This document shows positions 24,228 to 33,314 of a DNA stretch of 64,000 nucleotides, piece after piece. The notes below the pieces were generated by a model. The model was not told the origin of the DNA. It was given only the letters and a program-made list of their open reading frames with translations, and ran no database searches. The stretch's first letter is position 1. Every line of letters starts with the position of its first letter. A program made the position numbers and the translations under genes. Source of the DNA: Benzoatithermus flavus (lineage in GTDB: Bacteria > Pseudomonadota > Alphaproteobacteria > Geminicoccales > Geminicoccaceae); assembly GCF_037908215.1 (NCBI RefSeq), contig NZ_JBBLZC010000012.1:1-64000 (forward strand), read 5' to 3'.

Positions 24228-25583
24228 ATGTCAGGCAGATTGGACATGGCCGGGCTCGAGAGCCTGATCGCGAGCGGCGAGATCGACACGGTGGTGGCGG
24301 CGTTCACCGACATGCAGGGGCGCCTGATCGGCAAGCGCGTCACCGGCCGCTTCTTCCTCGACGCCGTTCACGAGGAGTGGCACGCCTGCAATTATCTCCT
24401 CACGGTCGACATGGAGATGGAGCCCGTGCCGGGCTTCAAGGCGGCATCCTGGGACAAAGGCTACGGCGACTTCGTCGTGAAGCCCGACCTCGGCACGCTG
24501 CGCCGCATCCCCTGGCTGCCGGGCACGGCGCTGGTCTTGGGCGACATCTGCGACCACGAGGGCAACGAGCTCGCGATCAGCCCGCGCACGATGCTGAAGC
24601 GGCAGCTCGGGCGGCTCGGGGCCAAGGGTTTCACCGCCAAGATGGCCTCCGAGCTCGAGTTCTACGTCTTCGACGATTCTTACGCCGAGGCGCGCGCGAA
24701 GCACTATCGCGACCTCAAGACGGCGGGCTGGTACATCGAGGACTACCACGTGCTCGAGACCACGAAGCGCGAGCCCTTGATGCGCGCGATCAGGAACGGC
24801 ATGGAGGCCGCCGGCATCCCCGTGCAGGAGAGCAAGGGCGAGTGGGGGCCGGGCCAGGAGGAGCTGAACCTCGTCTACGCCGAGGCGCTCGAGATGGCCG
24901 ACCGGCACGTGATCTACAAGAACGGGGTCAAGGAGATCGCGTATCTCCAGGGCAAGGCCGTGAGCTTCATGGCGAAGTGGCGCGCCGACCTCGCCGGCAA
25001 TTCCTGCCACATCCACGGCTCGCTCTGGCACGAGGACGGCGACCGCCCGGCCTTCAGCGACGGCCACGGCGAGACGGCGCTGTTCCGCCAGTTCCTGGCC
25101 GGGCTGCTCGCCGTGGGCGGCGACATGGCCTATTTTCTCGCTCCTTACGTCAATTCCTACAAGCGCTTCCAGGCCGGCTCGTTCGCGCCGACCAACCTGG
25201 TCTGGAGTCGCGACAACCGTACGGCGGGCTTTCGGGTGCTGGGTCACGGGCCCTCGACCCGGATCGAGTGCCGGGTGCCGGGAGCCGACGTGAATCCCTA
25301 TCTCGCCTTCGCCGCGTTCCTCGCCGCCGGTCTGCACGGCATCGAGGCGAAGCTGGAGCTCGGGCCGGAGTTCCGGGGCGACGCCTACAAGTCGGGCGAC
25401 GTGCCGTCCGTGCCGCGCTCCTTGCGCGAGGCCGTCGAGCGGCTCGACCGCTCGGAAGTCTTACGCGCCGCCATGGGCGACGAGGTCATCGATCACTATG
25501 TCCACGCCGGCCGGTGGGAGCAGGCGGCGTTCGACAGGGCGGTCACCGACTGGGAGCTCGTCCGCTACTTCGAGCGGGGATAG
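24228..25583 (+). CDS. glutamine synthetase family protein
   Basis: A 451-residue member of the glutamine synthetase family of gamma-glutamylamide ligases. The beta-grasp N-terminus (VVAAFTDMQGRLIGKRVTG) leads into the catalytic domain with SELEFYVFDDS, a metal-binding GPGQEELNLVYAEALEMAD segment, GNSCHIHGSLW and the nucleotide/substrate loop FAPTNLVWSRDNRTAGFRV. It lacks the adenylylation-type tail of GlnA and resembles the shorter PuuA-like (gamma-glutamylputrescine synthetase) or GlnT-like group. GGAAGGGGAGC precedes the ATG. No polyamine genes are adjacent, so the amine substrate is open. Confidence 0.88.
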   Translation: MSGRLDMAGLESLIASGEIDTVVAAFTDMQGRLIGKRVTGRFFLDAVHEEWHACNYLLTVDMEMEPVPGFKAASWDKGYGDFVVKPDLGTLRRIPWLPGTALVLGDICDHEGNELAISPRTMLKRQLGRLGAKGFTAKMASELEFYVFDDSYAEARAKHYRDLKTAGWYIEDYHVLETTKREPLMRAIRNGMEAAGIPVQESKGEWGPGQEELNLVYAEALEMADRHVIYKNGVKEIAYLQGKAVSFMAKWRADLAGNSCHIHGSLWHEDGDRPAFSDGHGETALFRQFLAGLLAVGGDMAYFLAPYVNSYKRFQAGSFAPTNLVWSRDNRTAGFRVLGHGPSTRIECRVPGADVNPYLAFAAFLAAGLHGIEAKLELGPEFRGDAYKSGDVPSVPRSLREAVERLDRSEVLRAAMGDEVIDHYVHAGRWEQAAFDRAVTDWELVRYFERG

Positions 25584-25604
25584 CACGGCGGCGATGCCGC
25601 CGTG
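25584..25604 (+). terminator. hairpin immediately after the glutamine-synthetase-like stop
   Basis: CACGGCGGC (25584-25592) pairs perfectly with GCCGCCGTG (25596-25604) around a 3-base loop, beginning at the base after the stop. There is no T tract, so it may be an mRNA-stabilising or rho-assisted end. Confidence 0.4.
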
Positions 25605-25700
25605 CCACGGCGGGCTGCGTCGGCGCGGCTCGCCGCCTCGCGTCCTGCTCCATCGGCCCGGAAGCCCGCAGCAGGGGGTATCGCCCGAGAGACGCGCACC

Positions 25701-25913
25701 ATGACCCTTTTCCCGACCCTGATCATGCTTACCTTCGGGCTCGCTTTGTGTGCCTTGTGCCGCTGGTACGAGGCCCGGCCGCGCGAGCTGGGTCGGGTCA
25801 GGCTGCCGACGATGCCGTTTCTGGCCTTGGGCGTGCTGCTGAGCGTGGTGGCGGCCGCGCATCTCGTGAGCCTCGCGACGGGCGTGCCGCTCAAGAGCCG
25901 CTACGGCCCGTGA
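25701..25913 (+). CDS. small two-helix membrane protein
   Basis: A 70-residue protein with two membrane helices (TLIMLTFGLALCALCRW and MPFLALGVLLSVVAAAHLVS) joined by a charged loop. I do not recognise a named family, though short proteins of this pattern are common hypothetical genes in alphaproteobacteria. It follows the glutamine-synthetase-like gene by 117 bases on the same strand. Confidence 0.65.
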   Translation: MTLFPTLIMLTFGLALCALCRWYEARPRELGRVRLPTMPFLALGVLLSVVAAAHLVSLATGVPLKSRYGP

Positions 25914-26062
25914 GAGTCGCACATCGCCCTTGCCCTTGCTGCGGCGGAACGGCAACATTCGACCTCAAGCTACGGGCATCGTTGAGGAATCGGTAACCGA
26001 TCCAGGTGAATATCGAGTATGGATCGAAGTCCCCACCGGTTGTGGAACTGAGGCGAACTTCC

Positions 26063-26467
26063 ATGCCGCTGCACACCCAGGCTTCGGCGCCCGGAACCGG
26101 CTCCTTCCTTCCTGCCGCAGGGCTGCTTCTTCTGACGGTGGTGCTGACGCTCGCGCTCGCCTCCCCTGCGCTCGCGCGGTCCAAGCCTCATCTCAAGGAG
26201 CTCGATCTCGACATCCGGCCCGGCGACGTTGCGCTCCAGCCCCGTGCGCCCACGGCGGAGCCGCTGACCGACGCGGCGGACATCGGGCAGGACCTGCCCA
26301 TCGATCCCAACGCCGTGGCGCAGACCGACCAGATCGAGCGGACCGAGCTGCCGAGGCAGCGCCGGAGCGAGGGTGGTGACGGCTCCGGCGAGGGCTCCGT
26401 CCTCGAGCAGATCCTGCAGGATCACACCATCCCACTGTTCCGGGTCCGCATGAACTCGCCCTTCTGA
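26063..26467 (+). CDS. exported hypothetical protein
   Basis: A 134-residue protein with a signal-peptide-like segment (AGLLLLTVVLTLALASPALA, cleavage before RSKPH). The mature part is acidic and probably disordered (KELDLDIRPGDVALQPRAPT, DLPIDPNAVAQTDQIERTEL), ending in a Gly/Ser-rich linker and a VLEQILQDHTIPLFRVRM segment. I do not recognise a domain. It is a stand-alone gene, and a GTG at 26006 could extend it upstream. Confidence 0.55.
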   Translation: MPLHTQASAPGTGSFLPAAGLLLLTVVLTLALASPALARSKPHLKELDLDIRPGDVALQPRAPTAEPLTDAADIGQDLPIDPNAVAQTDQIERTELPRQRRSEGGDGSGEGSVLEQILQDHTIPLFRVRMNSPF

Positions 26468-26651
26468 GGCTTGGGTCTGCGCCGCAGGTGTCGCGGGAGG
26501 GGCGGCCAGCAGGTCCGAGAGGAGCGGCGCTGCGGTGCCGAGCAGGAGCTGGATCGGAGCGTCCAACGACGAATTCTCCAACGGACTGCCCGCCCCGCAT
26601 GGCAAGCCGGGATGGCGCGGGCTACATAAAGGTCTCACACCGCCAAGGACA

Positions 26652-27086
26652 ATGGAGGCGAAGCCCGTGCGCTACCTGCACACGATGGTTCGGATCAGCA
26701 ACATCGAGGAGTCTCTCGACTTCTACTGCAACAAGCTCGGTCTCAAGGAAGTGCGGCGGCACGAGAACCCGCAGGGCCGTTATACTCTGATCTTTCTCGC
26801 CGCCGACGAGAATCCGGACGCGCAGATCGAGCTCACCTACAACTGGGACCCCGAGGTCTATACGGGCGGGCGCAATTTCGGCCACCTCGCCTACTCGGTG
26901 CCCGACATCTACGAGACCTGCCAGCGCCTGATGGACCAGGGTGTGACGATCAACCGGCCGCCGCGCGACGGCCGGATGGCGTTCGTCAAGTCGCCGGACG
27001 GGATCTCGATCGAGCTTCTGCAGCAGGGCGAGGCGCTGCCGCCGAAGGAGCCCTGGACGTCGATGCCGAACGTCGGCAGCTGGTGA
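26652..27086 (+). CDS. gloA: lactoylglutathione lyase (glyoxalase I)
   Basis: A 144-residue glyoxalase I that converts the methylglyoxal-glutathione hemithioacetal to S-lactoylglutathione in the cytosol. All four metal ligands expected from E. coli GloA are in place: His10 (YLHTMVRI), Glu60 (AQIELTYNW), His78 (NFGHLAYSV) and Glu121 (ISIELLQQ). The SLDFYCNKLGLKEVRR and FVKSPDGISIEL motifs are standard. A longer upstream frame exists, but homology starts at the ATG at 26652. Confidence 0.94.
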   Translation: MEAKPVRYLHTMVRISNIEESLDFYCNKLGLKEVRRHENPQGRYTLIFLAADENPDAQIELTYNWDPEVYTGGRNFGHLAYSVPDIYETCQRLMDQGVTINRPPRDGRMAFVKSPDGISIELLQQGEALPPKEPWTSMPNVGSW

Positions 27087-27275
27087 GGGGCGGACAGCAG
27101 GCACGGGGCTGGCCTTCGGCCATGACGCATGCGTCTGCCCCGAAGCGATGCTTCACCCTTGTTTCCGTGCGGGGCCCGGTCGTGGCCGGTCCCCGCACGA
27201 GCCGCATATCGCGCTCCGGATGCCCAGCCGGATGAATTTTTCGCTGGCACGTGGGAACCAATCGGGCCGTCGGGA

Positions 27276-27281
27276 TATAAT
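27276..27281 (+). promoter_or_regulatory. TATAAT -10-like element upstream of the Hint gene
   Basis: A perfect TATAAT in an AT-rich island (GGGATATAATTATAACG), 53 bases before the ATG at 27335. No good -35 is at the expected distance. The surrounding 27087-27334 region holds no gene. Confidence 0.4.
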
Positions 27282-27334
27282 TATAACGTGAACTAGCCTC
27301 TCGTCGGATAAAACTGAAGCGATATGGTTCCGAG

Positions 27335-27940
27335 ATGATCCAGCAAGGGCATGTCGTTCTGCCCCATGGCGCAGCCCTGGTCCGGCTGGCGCCCGCCAGC
27401 CGCTCCTGCTTCGTCGCCGGCACGGCGATTCTGATGGCCGACGGCCGGACCCGCCCGATCGAGGCGGTTCGCCCCGGTGATCACGTGATCGGACGGCGCG
27501 GCCGTCCGAACCGGGTCATGGCCAGCCTGCGGGCGCGCCTGGGCCAACGGCGCCTCTACGGTCTGAACGACGGGCAGCCGTTCGTGACCGTCGATCATCC
27601 GTTCCTCACCACGGAGGGCTGGAAGGCGCTCGATCCTGTCGCGACGCGGAGCCGCCATCCCGGCTTGCAGCTCGAAGCCTTGCAGTTGGGAGACCGGCTC
27701 TGCCGGGGCACCATGTTCTCGCCGTCGCTCTGGCACGGGCGCGTGCCCGTGACGGAGGGATTGCTGTTCGTCCAAGGGACGGCCGAGCTGGTCTCGATCG
27801 AGGCCGTCGATGCCGATCCCGGAACGCATCTGTTCGATCTCGTGCTCGACGGCGATCACGGCTACGTCGCCGATGGCTGGATCGTCTGCGGCCGGGGCGG
27901 CGAGGAGGAGGCTATTCGATCCGGTCGGGATCGCCCGTGA
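27335..27940 (+). CDS. stand-alone Hint (intein/Hedgehog-like) domain protein
   Basis: A 201-residue protein that is essentially one Hint domain. It has the N-terminal block SCFVAGTAILMADGRTRPIE with the cysteine at residue 25, the GDHVIG strand, the TxxH motif of intein block B (VTVDHPFLTTEGW, T85/H88), and the final block HLFDLVLDGDHGYVADGWIV. The closing residues are CG rather than the His-Asn of splicing inteins, so cleavage of the N-terminal bond is conceivable but full splicing is not. Only 24 residues precede the Hint cysteine, so there is no recognisable extein or toxin cargo. Its end overlaps the convergent dehydrogenase gene by 29 bases. Confidence 0.8.
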   Translation: MIQQGHVVLPHGAALVRLAPASRSCFVAGTAILMADGRTRPIEAVRPGDHVIGRRGRPNRVMASLRARLGQRRLYGLNDGQPFVTVDHPFLTTEGWKALDPVATRSRHPGLQLEALQLGDRLCRGTMFSPSLWHGRVPVTEGLLFVQGTAELVSIEAVDADPGTHLFDLVLDGDHGYVADGWIVCGRGGEEEAIRSGRDRP

Positions 27941-28721
27941 ACTCGGGCGAGCAGAACGGACCGCCCTGGAACAGCTCGGCGATGGGATCGGCCACATCCG
28001 CGGGCTCGGCTGCCAGCACCTCGGCGGCGAAGGGCTCGGATTCGTCCTGCGGCCGGTAGCCGAGACGGTAGGCGTTCGCGTTGTCCCACCAGGTGCGATC
28101 GTTCTCCGAGACGCCGTAGACGATCTCGTAGTGCAGATCGGGATGCTCGAGGCCGATCCGGACGAGCTGGAGGAAGTCGCGCGGGCTGATCCAGATCGAG
28201 AGCCGCCGCCGGTCGACCGGCCGCTCGGCGAAATGCCCGATCCGGATGGCGAGCACCCGGAGTCCGTATTTGTCGGCGTAGAACCGGCCCAGCGCCTCGC
28301 CGAACGCCTTGCTGACCCCGTAGCGCGAATCCGGCCGCGGCGGCACGGTATGGTCGATCCGCGTCGGGCGGCGATAGAAGCCGATGACGTGGTTCGTGCT
28401 CGCGAAGACGATCCGCTGCACACCCTGCCGGCGCGCGGCCTCGAACAGGTTGTAGCAGCCGACGATGTTGGCCTGGAGGATCGTGTCCCAATCGGCCTCG
28501 ACCGACTGGCCACCGAGATGGACGATGCCGTCCACACCCTCGCAGATCGTCTCGCAGGCCCGAAGATCGGTGAGATCGGCCTGCATCACCTCCTCGCCCT
28601 CCCGAGCGGGCTCGAGAGGTGCTTGATCCGACAGGCGCAGGCTCGGGTAGAGCCCGCGCATGTCCTCCCGCAAGCGTCGTCCGATGCCGCCTGCGGCACC
28701 GGTGATCAGAACGCGCTGCAT
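27912..28721 (-). CDS. udh: NAD-dependent uronate dehydrogenase-like SDR
   Basis: A 269-residue extended SDR. The NAD loop is VLITGAAGGIGRRL at residues 4-17; the catalytic pair is Y134 and K138 in DSRYGVSKAFGEAL, and FASTNHVIGFYRR precedes it. This pattern, with QADLTDLRACE and HLGGQSVEADWDTIL, matches uronate dehydrogenase, which oxidises galacturonate or glucuronate to the aldarolactone. The gene lies at the edge of the glycan locus but is separated from it by 120 bases, so a catabolic role is equally possible. Confidence 0.8.
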   Translation of the reverse strand: MQRVLITGAAGGIGRRLREDMRGLYPSLRLSDQAPLEPAREGEEVMQADLTDLRACETICEGVDGIVHLGGQSVEADWDTILQANIVGCYNLFEAARRQGVQRIVFASTNHVIGFYRRPTRIDHTVPPRPDSRYGVSKAFGEALGRFYADKYGLRVLAIRIGHFAERPVDRRRLSIWISPRDFLQLVRIGLEHPDLHYEIVYGVSENDRTWWDNANAYRLGYRPQDESEPFAAEVLAAEPADVADPIAELFQGGPFCSPEFTGDPDRIE

Positions 28722-28841
28722 CGCGACAGTCTCCTGGCCAGCAGCTCGCACGCCATCGAAGCGACGTTATGGCCGGGCGGCGGGTGGAGCAAGCGCGCGG
28801 TGCCGGCGAGCTCGGGGAAATGTCTCAACTGTGGCAATCGG

Positions 28842-30026
28842 TTACGTCGGCGCTGGACGCGCCCCGAGGGCCCGGGCTTTCCCGCGGGGCGGCCGGACCG
28901 GGCGAGGATCGATGCCGTGTCGGTCGGCGCCTAGGCCGTTACCCGCGCGCCTGAGGCCAGGCTCGCGCCGCGCCGCCTCGAGGAGGAAGGTCTCGAGCTC
29001 CTGCGCCCGCGCTCTGGCGGTATGGGACTGGAGCACCCGCGCGCGCGCGGCCGCCGCCACCGCGCTCCGCCGCGCCTCGCTGCACTCGCGCAGGAGCCGG
29101 GCGACCTCCTCGCCGCTCTCGACCAGGAAGATCTCCTCCTCCGGCCGGAACAGCTCGGCCAGGCCATTCCAGATGTCGCTGATGATCGGCACGCCACAGC
29201 TCGCGGCCTCGAACAGACGTACCGAAGGTGACCAGCCGGCCGCGACCATGTCGGCGCGGGTGATGTTCAAGGTGAAGCGCTGGCCGGCATAGAAGCCGGG
29301 ATGCGCCGGCGGGGCCAGATGCTCGATCCGCCCGACGTTCGAAGGCCAAACGATCTCCTCCGGATATTGCGGGCCGGCGACGACGAACCGGCGGCTGGGC
29401 AGGTCGCGCGCGGGCTCGAGCAGGAGCCGTTCGAGCTTGGGCTGCCGGTCGTCGCTGTAGGTGCCGAGATAGCCGAGGTCCCAGCGCAAGGGGGCGGCCT
29501 GCGGCCGGTAGAGGCGCTCGTCGGCGCAGCAGTAGAGGGCGCGCGCCATGGGTGCTCCGAGCTCGCGCTCGAGCCGCTCGAGGGTGGGGCCGCCCGTGAA
29601 GGAGAGATAGAGGTCGAAACGCGGGATCAGATGTGGTGCCAGATATTCGTGGTCGTGCCGGGCGAGCTTCGCGAGCGTGACGGGCGTGTCGATGTCGTAG
29701 AAGGCCTTCACGCCGCGCGCGATGCTGCAGATCCACTCGCCGACGGCGACTCCTTCCTGGACGTAGGAGCCCAGGATCACGGCATCCGCCTCGGCGACGA
29801 GGCGCTCGTGCTTGCGCGCGAGCTGCTCCAGGCTGCGGTAGAGCCGGGTGGCGCAGAACACCGGGTTGGGCAGATCGCGGTTGGCCGCATACCACGGCGC
29901 ATCGCGCTCGAGGAACGTCACCTCGTGGCCGCGGCGGGTGAACTCGCGTAAGAGGCCACGATAGGTGGTGGCGTGGCCGTTGCCCCAGGAGGAGGTGATG
30001 CTGAGGCCCAGGACGACGAGCTTCAT
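28842..30026 (-). CDS. CgeB-like glycosyltransferase
   Basis: A 394-residue glycosyltransferase of the CgeB-like GT-B type. It begins MKLVVLGLSITSSWGNGHAT, almost the same as the gene at 37171 on the other strand, so the two are paralogues. The N-terminal half has an RGHEVTFLERD acceptor-side motif, and the C-terminal nucleotide-sugar half has LFEAASCGVPIISDIWNGL followed by an FRPEEEIFLVESGEE segment, the usual retaining-GT-B pattern. The last 40 residues are Arg/Pro-rich and probably unstructured. Its start overlaps the stop of the upstream transferase gene (ATGA). It is the last of seven coupled genes. Confidence 0.86.
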   Translation of the reverse strand: MKLVVLGLSITSSWGNGHATTYRGLLREFTRRGHEVTFLERDAPWYAANRDLPNPVFCATRLYRSLEQLARKHERLVAEADAVILGSYVQEGVAVGEWICSIARGVKAFYDIDTPVTLAKLARHDHEYLAPHLIPRFDLYLSFTGGPTLERLERELGAPMARALYCCADERLYRPQAAPLRWDLGYLGTYSDDRQPKLERLLLEPARDLPSRRFVVAGPQYPEEIVWPSNVGRIEHLAPPAHPGFYAGQRFTLNITRADMVAAGWSPSVRLFEAASCGVPIISDIWNGLAELFRPEEEIFLVESGEEVARLLRECSEARRSAVAAAARARVLQSHTARARAQELETFLLEAARREPGLRRAGNGLGADRHGIDPRPVRPPRGKARALGARPAPT

Positions 30027-31108
30027 GCTGCCTCCTCCCCGAGGTCGCGACCGGCGAGCACGCGCTCGACCTCGGCGGCGCGCTGGTCGTAGGTGTGGCG
30101 GGCGAGAACCTTGGCGCGGGCGGCGGCACCGATCGTCCGGGCGCGCTCCGGATCGAGCGCTGCCAGGTGCGCCGCCACCCCGGTACCGTCCTGCGCCACC
30201 AGCACCTCGCGACCGGGCTCGAGGAACTGCTCGATCCCCTCCCAGGCATCGGTGATCAGGCAGGCACCGGCGCCCGCGGCCTCGAACACGCGCGTCGGCG
30301 GCGAGAAGCCGTAGCGCGCCATGCTGGCCCGGTTGATGTTGAGCACGGCCTTGACCGAGGCGTTGAAGGCGTTGTGGTCGGCCGTGCCGACATGGCCGAG
30401 ATAGCGCACGTTTTCGGGCATCGCCCGGCTCTCCCAGCCGGCGCCGCCCAGGAGGAAGCGGGCCTCGGGCAGGGCTTCGGCGGCCTTGAAGAAGAACGCG
30501 TCCACCCTGGCCTCGCGATCGGGGAGACGGTTGCCGAGAAAGCCGAGCTCGGCCCGAAAACGCGGCGCCGGCGGCACGGGATGGTGGGTCGCGGGATCGA
30601 GCGCGTTGTAGATCGGCACGCACCGGCGGGCACCCAGGCGCTCGTAGGCCCGGACCACGGGATCGCCGCCACCATAGGTGAAGACGAGATCGTAGCGCGG
30701 GATCAGGGCGGCGAAGGGGTCGTCCTCGTTCTTCTCGACCCGGTCCAGGGTCGCCGGCGCATCGACGTCCCAGAACGCGACGAGGTTGCCGGGCCGGCGC
30801 AGGCTCAGCACACCGGCCTCGAGCTCGGCATCGAACACGCCGACCCCGCTCGCCTTCACGATCAGGTCGGCGTGCCGGCCCTGCTCCAATGCCCGCGCCA
30901 TGCCCGCCTCGGTCGCGGGCCAGACCACGACGCGCGCCCAGTCCGGGTCCGCCATGTCGCGGTTCTGCTGACGACCATAGGCGTCGGGCTCGAAGAAGGT
31001 GACCTCGTGGCCGCGGGCGGCGAGTGCCCGGACCAGACCGCGATAGTAGGTGGCGGCACCGTTCCAGTAGCAGGACACCAGACTCGAGGCGTAAAAGCTT
31101 ATGCGCAT
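30023..31108 (-). CDS. CgeB-like glycosyltransferase
   Basis: A 361-residue CgeB-like GT-B glycosyltransferase. It opens MRISFYASSLVSCYWNGAAT with the RGHEVTFFEPD motif, and has the C-terminal sugar-nucleotide site RVFEAAGAGACLITDAWEGI followed by FLEPGREVLVAQDGTG. It overlaps the next gene by four bases and the preceding one by ten. Similarity to its neighbours at 28842 and 37171 suggests local duplication, probably giving enzymes that add successive sugars to one glycan. Donor and acceptor are not predictable. Confidence 0.86.
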   Translation of the reverse strand: MRISFYASSLVSCYWNGAATYYRGLVRALAARGHEVTFFEPDAYGRQQNRDMADPDWARVVVWPATEAGMARALEQGRHADLIVKASGVGVFDAELEAGVLSLRRPGNLVAFWDVDAPATLDRVEKNEDDPFAALIPRYDLVFTYGGGDPVVRAYERLGARRCVPIYNALDPATHHPVPPAPRFRAELGFLGNRLPDREARVDAFFFKAAEALPEARFLLGGAGWESRAMPENVRYLGHVGTADHNAFNASVKAVLNINRASMARYGFSPPTRVFEAAGAGACLITDAWEGIEQFLEPGREVLVAQDGTGVAAHLAALDPERARTIGAAARAKVLARHTYDQRAAEVERVLAGRDLGEEAA

Positions 31109-32223
31109 GGGCGAAGCTCCAGCCCAGGTTCCTTCTCGATGCCGGCGATCCCGGCATGAATCGCGAGCAGCTCGTCGACGCGGTGCGCGCAGCTGTGCCG
31201 CTCCCGGATCGCGGCGAGTCCCGTCGCGATCAGGCCGGCCCGCAGGTCCGCATCGTGCAGGATGGCGCGCAGGTGACGCGCCATCTCGGCGCCGTCGCGG
31301 GCGAGGAGAAAGCTGCCTTCCGGGAACAGGCCCTCCGTGTCGCGCCAGGGGGCCGAGACCAGGGGAATGCCGCAGGCCAGGGCCTCGAACACCCGGATGG
31401 TCGGGATGCCGGGCAGCGCTTCGACATAAGGCCGGCGCGGCACGTGGACCGTGACCCGGTGGCGGGCGAACGCCAGCGGCGCCTCGTGGTTGGGCAGCCA
31501 GCCGCGATAGGCGATCCCGGCCTCCTCGAGCGCATCCAGCGCCGTCTCGGGGTAGCGCACGCCGTAGACGGTGGCGGCAAGCCCGAGTGCCCGCACGGGC
31601 TCGGTCAGGAAGGCCTCGAGCTCCTCGCTGCGCTCGTCGTCACCCCAGTTGCCGATCCAGACGAGATCGCCCGTCTTTTCCACCCCGGGCAGCGGGCGGA
31701 ACAGGCGCGTGTCGGCGGCCTCGTGCCAGACCCGGACCTGCTTCGCCCAGCCGGCCGCGCGGTAGCGCTCGGCGAGGCAGGCGCCGAAGGCGAGCACGCC
31801 GTCGTAGCCGTCGAGCACAAAGCGCCGGATCGCCTCGGGATCGCTCACCGTCCGGTGGTGGGTGTCGTGGAACAGGAGGACGAACCGGCCGCCGGCGAGC
31901 CGCTTCTGGCCGATGGCGGCCACGAGCTCGGGCGGGTTCCACTCGTGGACCAGGACGAGATCGGCCCCGTCCAGGGCCGCATCGAGATCGGGGAGGCCCG
32001 CATAGGATTCGGAGCTCAGCTCCGGATAGGCCCTGCGCCAGCCGAGGAGCGCTTCCTCGCCGTGGTCGCGCACGAGATTGAGGCGGCTCCAGCCGTCCAC
32101 GGGCTCGTGGACCCGCACGTCGTGGCCGCGCGCGAGCAGCTCGCGGGCGATGCCGCGCAGAAAATGCGCGTTGCCGTGGTTCCAGCACGACTGCAGCGAA
32201 TGGCAGAACAGAACGATCCTCAC
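31099..32223 (-). CDS. CgeB-like glycosyltransferase
   Basis: A 374-residue glycosyltransferase with the same plan as its neighbours: RIVLFCHSLQSCWNHGNAHF at the N-terminus, ARGHDVRVHEPVDGW, a central LVWIGNWGDDERSEEL, and the donor-binding IRVFEALACGIPLVSAPW. The GTG at 32223 is preceded by GGAGGA and overlaps the stop of the upstream gene (GTGA). It is the third transferase in the operon by order of translation after the GT4 enzyme, and the least similar of the CgeB-like set. Confidence 0.86.
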   Translation of the reverse strand: MRIVLFCHSLQSCWNHGNAHFLRGIARELLARGHDVRVHEPVDGWSRLNLVRDHGEEALLGWRRAYPELSSESYAGLPDLDAALDGADLVLVHEWNPPELVAAIGQKRLAGGRFVLLFHDTHHRTVSDPEAIRRFVLDGYDGVLAFGACLAERYRAAGWAKQVRVWHEAADTRLFRPLPGVEKTGDLVWIGNWGDDERSEELEAFLTEPVRALGLAATVYGVRYPETALDALEEAGIAYRGWLPNHEAPLAFARHRVTVHVPRRPYVEALPGIPTIRVFEALACGIPLVSAPWRDTEGLFPEGSFLLARDGAEMARHLRAILHDADLRAGLIATGLAAIRERHSCAHRVDELLAIHAGIAGIEKEPGLELRPCA

Positions 32224-33314
32224 GCGGCGCGGTCCTCCGCCGTCGGGTGGTGGGCCAGGATCTCGGCGTAAAGGGCCTCGTAGCCCTCGACCATGCGCTC
32301 GCGGGAGTAGAGGGCCGCGCGCTGGCTCGCGGCCGCCTGCAGACGAAGAAGCGCTTCCTGATCGTCGATCAGATCGAGGAGCGTGCGGCGCAGGGTGCCG
32401 GGATCGTCCGGCGGCACGAACCGGGCGGCATCGTCCCAGATCTCGACGAGCGAGGGGATCTTGCCGAGGACGAGAGCACAGCCGGACCGGGCGGCCTCGA
32501 GCGCCGCGAGTCCGAACGGCTCGTAACGGGCCGGCGCCACGAAGATGGCGGCCTCGGCCATCAGGCGGTGGAGCTCCGGCCGCGGCAGCCGCCCCAGCCA
32601 CCGCACGACGCTGCCGTTTTCCTCCTCGAGCCCGTCGCCGGCCGTCAGCACGGGCCAGGGCAGGCTGCCCGCGATGTCGGCGAGCGCCCGCACGTTCTTG
32701 GCCTCGTCCCACAGACGGCCGGCCGCCAGGATGACGGGACGGCGGCGGAGCACGGACGCAGGTTCGAGGTCGAGGCCGTTCGGGACGATGCGCGGATGAG
32801 TGAGGGGCCCCCAGGCCGCGGCGAACTCGCCGAGGAAGGCCTCGGTCGGGGCCGCGACGGCGGCAGCCGCGGCGAGGCCGGCCTGCACCCCGCGGGCATA
32901 AGCATCCCATTCGGCCGGCACCCGGCCGCCCCGGCAGGCCTTCCACCAGGTCCGGATACAGGAATGGGCGACGACGAGAACGGGCGCCTTGAAGCCCGCC
33001 GCCGCTTCGCGAAAGCCGTTGCAGTGGACGAGATCGGGCCGGAAAGCCTCGGCGAGGCCCAGGAGGCGCTGACGGGCCGCCGCGGTCAGCGGCCCGGCGC
33101 GGTCCTGCCATTCGAGCTCGAGATGCGGCACCACGAGGGCGAGCCCCGGAAGCGCGATCGCCTCGGCGCGCTGGTCGGCCGTGGGCTCGGGGCCGATCAC
33201 GACGAGAAGGATCTCGGTGCCGCGGGCGCCTAAGCCTCTCGCGAGCTCGAGGGCGTAGGTCCAGACACCCCCGACCGCATCCGCGGTCATCAGGATCCGT
33301 CGCGGCCGGGTCAA
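32220..33314 (-). CDS. glycosyltransferase family 4-like protein
   Basis: A 364-residue GT4-type retaining glycosyltransferase. The N-terminal domain begins RRILMTADAVGGVWTYALEL, the glycine-rich loop that contacts the donor phosphates, and the C-terminal domain shows PVILAAGRLWDEAKN, then PARYEPFGLAALEAARSGCA with the catalytic-region Glu in the E-x7-E motif. It is coupled on both sides by four-base overlaps with the radical SAM and CgeB-like genes. The sugar it transfers is unknown. Confidence 0.9.
   Translation of the reverse strand: MTRPRRILMTADAVGGVWTYALELARGLGARGTEILLVVIGPEPTADQRAEAIALPGLALVVPHLELEWQDRAGPLTAAARQRLLGLAEAFRPDLVHCNGFREAAAGFKAPVLVVAHSCIRTWWKACRGGRVPAEWDAYARGVQAGLAAAAAVAAPTEAFLGEFAAAWGPLTHPRIVPNGLDLEPASVLRRRPVILAAGRLWDEAKNVRALADIAGSLPWPVLTAGDGLEEENGSVVRWLGRLPRPELHRLMAEAAIFVAPARYEPFGLAALEAARSGCALVLGKIPSLVEIWDDAARFVPPDDPGTLRRTLLDLIDDQEALLRLQAAASQRAALYSRERMVEGYEALYAEILAHHPTAEDRAA

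Noticed and set aside
27246..27261. Sigma-54-like promoter, from TGGCACG upstream of the Hint gene.
   Set aside because: The -24 half matches, but the -12 half lacks the required GC at the right spacing (AACCA instead of TTGCA).
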